Source: Pelargonium nanum (lineage: Eukaryota > Streptophyta > Magnoliopsida > Geraniales > Geraniaceae). From it: 24,229 nt of DNA. Under the pieces are notes generated by a model. That model worked only from the letters and a program-made list of their open reading frames with translations, had not been told where the DNA came from and did not search any database. Where the stretch lies: contig JAYMTF010001325.1 of NCBI GenBank assembly GCA_036897485.1, forward strand, positions 1 to 24,229, in the 5' to 3' direction. How positions within the stretch are numbered: position 1 is the stretch's first letter; every line of letters begins with the position of its first letter. A program made the translations under genes and the position numbers. Below are positions 11,301 through 19,140 of the stretch, piece after piece.

Positions 11301-11777
11301 AGCAACCAATCATGGAGAGACAAAACGGGAAGTCACGAGCTGAAGAAAAGCAAAAGCGCCAAAACTTGTGAAATAGTCTCGGAAGAAGATGAATCACACC
11401 CACCAGAAGATGATAACAGAAGCCCCCTGGGGCTCAGACGAGAGGAGCATGCTCGGAGATCAAAAGTAGCAAAGGAGAGGAGAGAGAGGGCCCGGAGATT
11501 TTCATCCTTCTCAAGTTGGGTGCCGGATTTGCAGCGAGTTTGGGCTCCAAAGCAGCAAAAGACAGTAAAACCAAAGTCAGACTCTCTTCGGATGCTGACA
11601 AAAAGGAGAAACCAGCGAAGGGCGCGCAATGACACAGTATGTGAGACCCCAATAACAGGAAGTAAACGTTCGTGGACACCGGTAAGCAGTTCTGATGATG
11701 ACGAGGAGCAACATATTTCTGGGACTAATTCTAGTAGTTCAGTCTCCAAGTCTTTGTTTCAAGATGACTGTTTATAG
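8335..11777 (+). CDS. Treslin/TICRR/Sld3-like DNA replication initiation factor (three exons)
   Basis: Proposed exons 8335-10481, 10595-10786 and 11192-11777 join in frame (split codons GA|A and AG|G) into about 974 aa. The ATG has a strong context (TTCCATGGC). Residues about 18-125 begin with a hydrophobic strand (IVLLIDLNPLL) and a Ser/Leu/Phe-rich helical stretch, as in the vWA-like N-terminal domain of Treslin. The exon 1/2 junction rebuilds REYELQILFRMEIL (starting about residue 715), followed by a helical block to about 820 that resembles the Sld3/Treslin domain. The tail is highly basic (RREEHARRSKVAKERRERAR), then LQRVWAP, then Thr-Pro at T932 and T942, then an acidic Ser-rich end. 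In animals and yeast, Treslin/Sld3 loads Cdc45 onto the MCM helicase after CDK phosphorylation of S/TP sites. The gene model is solid; the family name is from recalled motifs, not a search. Plant homologues are usually annotated as uncharacterised or Treslin N-terminal domain proteins. Confidence 0.75.
10787..11191 (+). other. Intron 2 of the Treslin-like gene (405 bp)
   Basis: Donor CAG|GTACGT and acceptor TTTCAG|G are good. The interior is T-rich and AT-rich; no gene, repeat or RNA is seen. Confidence 0.75.
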
Positions 11778-11887
11778 GAGATAGTAAGATTTCATGTTTC
11801 TTAAGCTTCTCTGATTGGCAGCTCTTGTTGTAGGTTGGTTCATTTAGATTCACAAGCCTAACAAGAACTAGCCTTTGTGTATATTAC

Positions 11888-11894
11888 AATAAAA
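11888..11894 (+). promoter_or_regulatory. Poly(A) signal of the Treslin-like gene
   Basis: AATAAAA lies 111 bases after the stop codon in AT-rich DNA, preceded by TTGTGTATATTAC, a typical plant far-upstream/near-upstream arrangement. Confidence 0.5.
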
Positions 11895-12099
11895 ATATTG
11901 CAGTATAGTTGAAGTTTTGTTTATTTACACTGTAAACACAGAACAAACTGTAAAATGATTCATGTGATTATAAGCACATTTCAGCTAGAGATAGTTGTAT
12001 TATTGAAGCTTTAGCCTCCAGTTTCTGAAGATACTCAAACCCAACCCAGTTCGTGGGAGTTGGAGCTAGCAGTGTGTTAGGCTTCACACATTTTGTAAC

Positions 12100-12500
12100 C
12101 GTGTTGAACCTCTAAAATCTGCACGTACGATTAATTAGTCGTGTTGTGACACGCACGACATACACATTTAATGATATAATTGTATTGGATCGTGTCATGC
12201 AAAATATGTCCGATAATGTCGAGTCAAAATATGTTGGTTCTATTGTGTAGAATGTGTTGGGTCGTGTTCATGTCAATATTTTAGTGTGTGTTGTATCGTG
12301 TCAACAAAACTCTTAGTAACCGTGTTTGCTTGGTCGTGTACAACAGTCAGCCTTCAACACGACACAAACACGAATTATAAGCTCTAATAAGAGTAGAGTT
12401 GACAATTTAGGATTCAGACCAAATTGAAAAGAACTTATCTGAACCCAAAGGTTAGTTTTTTCAATTCGAACTCAAAAAACTAAACCAAACCCGACCCCAA
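12100..12500. repeat. Cluster of diverged hAT-like MITE pieces between the Treslin-like and PPR genes
   Basis: Bases 12100-12386 are full of GTGTCGTG/CACGACAC words and end in AACACGAATTATAAGCTCTA, the right-end signature of the element family seen in the ABCC10 introns. A few bases further (12394) another left end begins, TAGAGTTGACAATTTAGG, followed by AAACCCGACCCCAAA-type sequence but no clear right end. The left end of the first piece is not identifiable. The rest of 11895-12649 has no gene; bases after 12530 are probably the PPR promoter/5' UTR. Confidence 0.5.
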
Positions 12501-12649
12501 AACTTGAATCAACAATGGTACCAAGTATTTGCTTTTCTAATTAACTTGTAAAAAGAACAAAACACTATACTTAAAACTGTGAACTTGATGCTTCTCAGTT
12601 TCATCCATTTTCTGTCCTTCAATTCCAGAGTCCAGAGATTGAGTGATTC

Positions 12650-14335
12650 ATGTCTGCCACCACTCCTCTTAGAGAATCGTTTACACTTAAACAGCTCAGA
12701 ACCCTCGTATCATCGTTCAAAAAACCCCAACTTTGTCAGCAAAACAGACCTCAACTCTCTCAGGAACACTGTGAAAAGATCTTGGATCGATACCCAGATG
12801 CCAAAACGTTGAGAAAGATCCATTCCAAGATCATTGTTGTTGGAGATCTCAATTCAAACCCTCCCCTTCGCATCAAATTGATGAGAGCTTATGCAGCTTC
12901 TGGAGAACCAGCTGTTGCACGCCACCTGTTTGATGAAATGCCACAGAAGAATGTTGTGTTCTATAATGTCATGATTAGGAGCTATGTGCAGAATCATTTG
13001 TACCAAGATGCTCTTTTGGTGTACAAAGCCATGTCTTGCTATGGATTTCGACCCGACAACTATACGTACCCTTGTGTGTTAAAGGCTTGTTCTGGGTCGG
13101 GTGGTTTGGAGGTTGGTTTGCAGATTCATGGAGCGGTTTTGAAAGTTGGGTATCATTTGAATTTGTTTATTGGAAATGGGTTGGTTGCAATGTATGGGAA
13201 ATGTGGGTGCTTGGTGGAGGCGCGGCGAGTTTTTGATGAGATTCCGGGTAGAGATGTGGTTAATTGGAATGCTTTGGTTGCTGGGTATGCACAAAATGGG
13301 ATGTTTGATGATGCATTGAGGTGTTGTCGGGAGATGGAGTCGTTGGGGCTGAATCCGGATGCTGACACTATGGCTAGTCTCTTGCCAGCGGTCACCAATA
13401 CATCATTGGAAAATGTTTTGTATGTTAAGGACATGTTTACAAAGTTAGCTAAAAAGAATGTGCTTTCATGGAATATGATGACATCAGTTTATGTGAAAAA
13501 TTCGATGCCAGCAGAAGCGGTTGATCTGTTTATAAACATGGAAGCTTCGGGGATAGAACCCAATGCTAAGACAATTTCTAGTGTTCTTTCTGCTTGTGGA
13601 GATCTTTCAGCTCAATCGCTAGGAAGGAGGATTCACATGTATGTTGAGAAGAAGAAGCTTCGGACGGATTTGGCATTGGATAATGCATTGGTTAACATGT
13701 ATGCAAAGTGTGGATGTTTACGGGAAGCAAGGGCAGTGTTTGACCAAATGCAGCATCGGAATGTTGTGTCGTGGACTACGTTGATCACCGCCTATGGAAG
13801 GAGAAGAAAACATCGGGAAGCTGTGGATCTTTTCGTGCAAATGCAAAAATCAGGTCTAAATCCGGATTCCGTTGCTTTTCTTTCAGTTCTCTCTGCTTGC
13901 AGCCTCGGTAGACTAGTTGATGAGGCTCAACTTTTATTCAAATTGATGGTCAATGAGTATAAGATAGTTCCATGGATAAACCACTTTGCTATCATGGTAG
14001 ATCTATTAGGGCGTGCTGGAAAAGTGGACGAGGCCTATGGCATCATCAAGGAAATGCCAATAACGCCTGATGAAACGGTTTGGGCGGCTCTGTTGAGGGC
14101 GTGTCAAGCTTACTCTAACATGGATATTGGGCTTGTAGCCGCTGATAATCTTCTGAAAATTGTTCCAAAGCAGCCTCATTATTATGTCTTGTTATCGGAA
14201 TTTTACGCAAAGGCTTGTAGGTGGAAGGAACTAAATGTTGTCAGTACAATCATGATGAAGAGAGGAATCAAAATGACCCCTGGCCTTAGCCATGTAGAGT
14301 TCGAAGGTCGCGTTCACAATCCCGAGACTAATTAG
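12650..14335 (+). CDS. PLS-class pentatricopeptide repeat protein ending in E/E+ (DYW domain absent)
   Basis: Single-exon PPR protein of 561 aa, closest in my memory to the Arabidopsis At3g49142 type. PPR units alternate P, L and S: for example P motifs at about 101-136, 201-236, 270-305 and 371-406, each with the pattern VxxWNxMIxxYxxNGxxxxALxxFxxM, with S-type CGCLxEARxVFDxM units between. The E region runs from about 478 (WAALLRACQ, then LLKIVPKQPHYYVLLSEFYA) and the protein stops at VEFEGRVHNPETN, inside what would be E+. Family members normally continue with E+ and a DYW deaminase; none is coded downstream in any frame. Role: organelle RNA editing or processing, reading RNA through PPR codes. 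The N-terminus could carry a transit peptide, but the target organelle is unclear. The downstream paralogue at 16353 aligns through residue about 410 and shares the promoter-proximal words. A real E-type protein or a recently truncated gene are both possible. Confidence 0.88.
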   Translation: MSATTPLRESFTLKQLRTLVSSFKKPQLCQQNRPQLSQEHCEKILDRYPDAKTLRKIHSKIIVVGDLNSNPPLRIKLMRAYAASGEPAVARHLFDEMPQKNVVFYNVMIRSYVQNHLYQDALLVYKAMSCYGFRPDNYTYPCVLKACSGSGGLEVGLQIHGAVLKVGYHLNLFIGNGLVAMYGKCGCLVEARRVFDEIPGRDVVNWNALVAGYAQNGMFDDALRCCREMESLGLNPDADTMASLLPAVTNTSLENVLYVKDMFTKLAKKNVLSWNMMTSVYVKNSMPAEAVDLFINMEASGIEPNAKTISSVLSACGDLSAQSLGRRIHMYVEKKKLRTDLALDNALVNMYAKCGCLREARAVFDQMQHRNVVSWTTLITAYGRRRKHREAVDLFVQMQKSGLNPDSVAFLSVLSACSLGRLVDEAQLLFKLMVNEYKIVPWINHFAIMVDLLGRAGKVDEAYGIIKEMPITPDETVWAALLRACQAYSNMDIGLVAADNLLKIVPKQPHYYVLLSEFYAKACRWKELNVVSTIMMKRGIKMTPGLSHVEFEGRVHNPETN

Positions 14336-15266
14336 GTAATGTCCTCGATACTACTTCTATGAGAGCTCTTTTGAATTCTTGTGATTATCTCAATACCAAA
14401 CCTTGAATTGATTGACATCTTCAAATTGTGTTATGCGTTTGGTATGCTATTTTATACTACCACATTATCTTAGTTTGTGCTCAGTATTTGGTACATTATA
14501 AAGAAGTTGAGGTTCTGCTTGTGGAGCTTTTGTTTGTAGAGATTTTTGTTGCTAAATTGTTGTGTATGTTGTTGAGTTGCTCTGCTGTTGTGAGCTCCTT
14601 TTATATAGAATTTTTGGATTCAAATTTGGGAGAGAAGGCGATGGGTGATATGGGAAATGATGGTTGGAGTGTGGCAGGAGATTTGCAGCTTTGTTGCATA
14701 TTAGGGGTTGCTGCCTGCTGGTATACCTTGCAATGCGGGCCGCGGGTCGTTACGGGTCGTGCACAAAAACTTTTCTCGAGTCGAAATGGATGCATACAAG
14801 CATCGGTTGATTCGCAAAGTTCATATCAATCAAGGCAATATGTGTAATTAGGTTATGATCGAGACATACTCTTCCTCAATAACAATATAACACTACTAGG
14901 CATGTTACTATGAGTTCAATAAGTCCAATCAATTATAAATTTAGCTAAACTTTGTTATCTAGTCGAACTTAACTCAATACAATAATAGTAATTGAGCTCG
15001 ATTGAATTTGTATATTAAGTTCTTATGATTACTTTTGACATATAATTACTCATTTTTAGCTCAAATGGAGTTGCATTATATTGACAATTTTTTGAATCAC
15101 ACAATTGTTTAATAATATATTGTTTTGATGAGTAATAAAATTTTTTTTATTACTGAAATCATTACTTTTTCAAATGGGCCATAAAGTTCAGCAATTGAGT
15201 AAAGGTTTAGTTTTTTTAGGCCCAACTATATTAAAATCTGAGCCCAATTAAGCCCATGAAAATTAG
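14336..15266 (+). other. Spacer between the first PPR gene and the first tRNA; cluster of TGGGCY motifs
   Basis: No supported gene. A 139-codon frame at 14428-14847 has no recognisable content. No DYW-like protein piece is found here, which confirms that the first PPR gene truly lacks that domain. At 15175-15256 four TGGGCC/TGGGCT (site II type) motifs occur within 82 bases, an arrangement typical of plant promoters, but no transcript start or gene is evident next to them. Confidence 0.4.
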
Positions 15267-15281
15267 AAAAAAAATCAGAAA

Positions 15282-15353
15282 TATCAGAGCCTGGTTTCGA
15301 TCTAGGGACCTGTGGGTTATGGGCCCACCACGCTTCCGCTGCGCCACTCTGAT
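15282..15353 (-). tRNA. Initiator tRNA-Met (CAT), copy 1, with a T-stem mismatch
   Basis: 72-nt cloverleaf on the minus strand. Acceptor ATCAGAG pairs with CTCTGAT, giving the A1-T72 pair that marks eukaryotic initiators. Anticodon arm GTGGG-CCCATAA-CCCAC contains CAT, and the T loop ATCGAAA has A54 in place of T54. These are the initiator hallmarks. A run of eight T on the minus strand (15267-15274) a few bases past the 3' end is a pol III terminator. It differs from copy 2 at one base (15303), which replaces a G-C pair of the T stem by A52-C62 and also alters the first base of the internal B box. It may be weakly expressed or inactive, but is otherwise complete. Confidence 0.93.
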
Positions 15354-16352
15354 TTATTTTTTAATATTATGAGAATATTTATATAAACAATTATTTTATA
15401 ATATTGGTTTGTTTTTGCACTCTCTAGTTTATGTTAATTGACATCTTGTATCTCTAGAGAGAGATTTGAATATGTTAAACGTGTAATTATTACATGTTAC
15501 ATGAGGATGCTTAACACTACTAATCATGTGAGGAGAGAATATGAGAATGATCGATTTTTTATTTTATTTAATGAGAGAGTTCTTATACTCATACGGAGTG
15601 ATGACATTAGTTAAAGTATGGTTTTACATTTTGGATATCTTAAAGTAGTCTTATATGTAGGATGACAGACATAACTTTGGTGTTTGAAGCCGATGATTCT
15701 TAGTTGTTAATAGCGGTTAGTGCTTTGGCATATCAAGCCGATGTTATGAGAGAGAGTTGAACTTGGTTCTTGGTGTAGTGATGTCATTACTATATTTTTA
15801 GTGTGTTAGTTGTGTAATAGTCATGTGCTTGTAACTTGTAAGTAGTGTCATGCACGTGAAGACTTGGAACATGAAGTGCGTCATTAATATTGGGCGCTAT
15901 CCTTTTGGTCGTAAACTACAAGCGATTGTCAGTGATGACTCTCTCTACCTTAGTAGCCTTGTAACAAGTAACATGTCTCGAGGGTCTTCACTATCTTATT
16001 ATTTTATAGTTTCTTAAACTTACAAACTTTTTTTTTTATGAAAGGATATTTGTTCGAAAATAGTCTTATAAATGTAATTTTTGTATCATTATTTACCTGA
16101 TATTAGATTATATGTTAATAAAACTCATGTGACGTTTCTTTTTATGTACAAATTTCGAGCATCGGTCCATTGCTCGAATTTATGAATTTTCGAATATCAT
16201 AGACAACAAAAACATTGAAACACCACTTAATTATTAAATTTGAGAAATTTACAAATAAATATTCTACACAGCTAATTTCAAATTCTTGAACACCAAACAC
16301 ACCTACATAGACTTTGCTACTGGACTTCAGTTCACAGAGCAGAAGCTGAGTC
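15354..16352 (+). other. Spacer between the first tRNA and the second PPR copy
   Basis: AT-rich, no supported gene. The T/A-rich stretch next to the tRNA (TTTATATAAA on the minus strand near 15377-15386) is a plausible upstream element for the minus-strand tRNA. The remainder looks like unidentified degraded DNA. The last about 100 bases before 16353 share short words with the leader of the first PPR gene (CAGAAGCTGAGTCATG against CAGAGATTGAGTGATTCATG). Confidence 0.4.
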
Positions 16353-17875
16353 ATGACCGCCGCCGCCGCCACCGCCGCCGCTCCTCTCTACCGTCAACTT
16401 TCAACGGCCAAACCGCTCATAACCGTCTCATCATCGCTACGAAAACCCATGACCCGCGAGCAAAACACAGCCCAACTCTGCGAGGATCGTTGTTCTGAAA
16501 TTTTGGATCGAAACCCAGATGCCAAAACATTGAAAAAACTCCACTCCAAGATCGTTATCGATGGAAAGCTTCAGTCCAGCTTCTCCATTTGCATCAAACT
16601 GATGAGATCATACTCGGCTTGTGGAGAACCAAATTTTGCACGCCACCTGTTTGATAAAATGCCCCAGAGAAATGTTGTGGCTTTTAATGTCATGATCAGA
16701 AGCTACACCAATAACCATTTGTATCATGATGCTCTTTTGTTGTACAAAACCATGTCTTGCAATGGAATTCAACCCGACAGATTCACCTACCCTTGTGCCT
16801 TAAAGGCTTGTTCTAATTTGGGGGAATTGTGGGTTGGTTTGCAAATTCATGGTGCGGTTTTGAAAGGTGGGCTTAATTTGCATATATTTGTTGGAAATGG
16901 GTTGGTAGCAATGTATGGGAAATGTGGGTGCTTGGTGGAAGCGCGGCGAGTTCTTGATGGGATGCCGGGTAGAGAAGTGGTTCATTGGAATGCTATGATT
17001 GCTGGGTATGCGAAGAACGGGAGGTTTGATGATGTGTTGAAGTGTTGTCGGGAAATGGAGTCGTTGGGGATGAGTCCGGATGCTAAGACTATGGCTAGTC
17101 TCTTTCCAGCGGTCACTAATACATCGTTGGAAAATGTATTGTATGTTAAGGACATGTTTGCAAAGGTATCTAAAAAGAATGTGGTTCCTTGGAATGTGAT
17201 GATAGGAGTTTATGTGAAAAATTCAATGGCTTTGGAAGCGGTTAATCTGTTCATAAAGATGGAAGCTTATGGGATAGAGCCCGATTGTATGACCATATGT
17301 AGTGTACTTCCGGCTTGTGGAGATGTTTCAGACCAATCGCTAGGAAGGAGGATTCACGAGTATGCTACGAGGAAGAAGCTTCTTCCAAATTTGGCATTGG
17401 AGAATGCATTGGTGAATATGTATTTGAAGTGGGGATGTTTACGGGAAGCAAGAGCAGTGTTTGATCAAATTTAGTTCCGGGATGTTGTGTTATGGACTAA
17501 CTTGATCTTAGCCTATGCTAGTAACGGGCAAGATCGGGATGCTGTGGATCTGTTCACAAATAAGATAAAATCGGGTCTGAATCACGAGAAATTTACAAGG
17601 AGTTGAGAGTATTGGTAGAGGAAATGAAAGAATTGGGTTATGTCCCCAAGATTGATTCTGATATTCACAGTGAAATGTTGGCTATTGTCTGTGCTATTCT
17701 TGATACCAAGCATGCGACGCCTATCTTGATTACTAAGGATCTTCCCATTTGCGAGGATTGTCACATTGCTGTTAAGTTCATTTCTCAGATTGCTGATCGC
17801 GAGGTCATTGTTAGAGATTTTAGTTGTGTTCACCATTTCAAGAATGGTTTTTGCTCTTGTGGTGACTATTGGTGA
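16353..17875 (+). pseudogene. Broken tandem copy of the PPR gene, retaining a DYW deaminase tail
   Basis: Paralogue of the gene at 12650. An open frame of 373 codons (16353-17471) matches residues about 1-367 of that protein, with an Ala-rich start from a CCG repeat. At 17472 TAG stands where the paralogue has CAG (FDQI-stop against FDQMQ), a probable C-to-T change. The same frame then continues recognisably (DAVDLF, KSGLNH) to about 17586. There the sequence jumps, with a frame change, into E+ (EIYKELRVLVEEMKELGYVP, from 17588) and then DYW. The L2/S2 motifs and E domain, roughly 150 residues, are deleted. The DYW tail keeps the deaminase HSE triad, CEDCH, and the terminal CSCGDYW, but has lost about 14 residues just before HSE and the PG-box region. 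A free frame from ATG 17624 to 17875 would give 83 aa. Most likely a pseudogene; a truncated PPR peptide or a DYW-only peptide cannot be excluded. Confidence 0.88.
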
Positions 17876-18477
17876 GCATTTCTGCAGAAAGCTTTGTCAT
17901 GTTATTTGCAATATTATCAGTATCAGCCCTGCAAAATCATGCCCAAAACTCTTAGCTGCTTGTATCATCCATGAACAGGGTAGAGAAATGGAAGTTTTTT
18001 TTTTTAGGTTCATATTTCAATAATTGACTTAAGTTTTATGAGCTCAGTGACAAGTTTCTGGAGGTTGCATTGGGTTGCTTCTTCTTCTTCTTTTAAGTGA
18101 TGCAAGTAAATTAGGGGTAAAATTGATGCATTTGGAATGGGATGAAATTTGGTTAGTATGTTCGAAACGGGCCCGTAGTCAATACTCACTTTGCCATGAC
18201 TACGTGGCGGGTTCTGCAAAACGAGTATTGATTGCAGGTCGAAATGGAGTCCGGATACTCATTTACATTCGTGGTAAGATCAAGGACATGGCGGACGCCA
18301 CAGGGAATGGAAGAGAGGACAAAAGGGAAGGGTTTGGAAGAGTTGTGTTTTAACATTGTGTGAATTCTCGGTTAGATAATGTTGATGTGACATCACGTAG
18401 TAAGTCATAAAACATTTTTGTTGATGTGACCAATGGCCGGGCATTGGTTACACTTGTTGATCAAGAAAAGTCAACGT
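17876..18477 (+). other. Spacer between the PPR pseudogene and the second tRNA, with a CCAAT hairpin
   Basis: No supported gene; the 92-codon frame at 18075-18353 has no recognisable content. At 18426-18451 GTGACCAATG-GCCGGG-CATTGGTTAC forms an inverted repeat with 9 of 10 stem bases paired, placing CCAAT boxes in both orientations. Confidence 0.4.
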
Positions 18478-18485
18478 AAAAAAAA

Positions 18486-18557
18486 TATCAGAGCCTGGTT
18501 TCGATCCAGGGACCTGTGGGTTATGGGCCCACCACGCTTCCGCTGCGCCACTCTGAT
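18486..18557 (-). tRNA. Initiator tRNA-Met (CAT), copy 2, fully paired
   Basis: 72-nt cloverleaf identical to the copy at 15282 except for one base. Here the T stem CCTGG/CCAGG is fully paired and the B box reads GGATCGAAACC. A1-T72, the anticodon loop CCCATAA and the A54-containing T loop mark it as an initiator. Eight T on the minus strand (18478-18485) immediately after the discriminator base form a strong pol III terminator. The 3' flank on the + strand (ATTTT-ATGTTTTTTAATG) resembles that of copy 1 (ATTT-ATTTTTTAATA), in line with duplication of a larger block. Confidence 0.95.
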
Positions 18558-18570
18558 TTTATGTTTTTTA

Positions 18571-18630
18571 ATGGAAAAAAAATGAATATATATTATTATT
18601 ATGTGATGTAAGATAATGTTACAAAATAAT
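18571..18630 (+). repeat. Direct repeat, left copy (60 bp, perfect)
   Basis: This stretch, from ATGGAAAAAAAATGAATATA to the end TGTTACAAAATAAT, is identical to the last 60 bases of the window (24170-24229). It starts 13 bases from the second tRNA. The base before each copy is in a different context, so 18570/18571 is a boundary. Confidence 0.95.
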
Positions 18631-18800
18631 ATCTTTAATACATATATTTTTTGACAAGTTGGTCTTTAATTATTATTTTCTCCCTAATTTATTGTCAGTA
18701 GTATTTAGACAAAGTTTGAATTTAAATTTTGATGGGTTGAGAATATGAATGATTTTAATTGCCATTTTCATTATTTTATATAATTTTAATTGATGTAGAT

Positions 18801-19140
18801 GTGGATTAGTCCACAAAATTGCTTACACAACAAACAAACACGTGGAAGTTGTCTATTATGTATTGTAAATAGTTGTGTTTTTGTAAGTTCGAGGAAAAAC
18901 GCTACAAACGTGAACTATATGAGTCATTGGGTCCCACCACCGTTAAAGTAATTATCTCAATTTGTAACTTGATGTGGGTATCTGTACAGTCCACAAATGA
19001 CAAATGAACACGTGGACATTGTCTGTTATGCATTGTAGACAGCTGTTTTTTGTAAGTTCGAGAAAAAATGCAACAAACGTGAACTGTATGAGTTATTTCA
19101 CGTGTCCCACCACTACAAAACTCATCTCAGTCTGTAACTT
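18801..19140 (+). repeat. Two diverged tandem units of about 170 bp with CACGTG cores
   Basis: Unit 1 (about 18801-18970) and unit 2 (18971-19140) share in order TCCACAAA, AACACGTGGA, TTGTCTRTTATG, ATTGTARA, TTTTTGTAAGTTCGAG, ACAAACGTGAACT, ATGAGT, TCCCACCAC, ATCTCA and TGTAACTT. CACGTGG recurs at 18839 and 19009, a 170-base period. Each unit carries a G-box-like CACGTG; unit 2 has a second one (TTTCACGTGTCC). No coding content. Confidence 0.8.

Noticed and set aside
11333..11749. 138-codon frame antisense to the last exon of the Treslin-like gene
   Set aside because: Ser/Leu-rich complement of a Lys/Arg/Glu/Ser-rich coding exon; no independent support.
14428..14847. 139-codon frame after the first PPR gene
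   Set aside because: No recognisable domain, hydrophobic then random composition, no match to E+ or DYW sequence; probably chance.
18075..18353. 92-codon frame after the PPR pseudogene
   Set aside because: No domain or paralogue; starts in a CTT repeat; likely chance.
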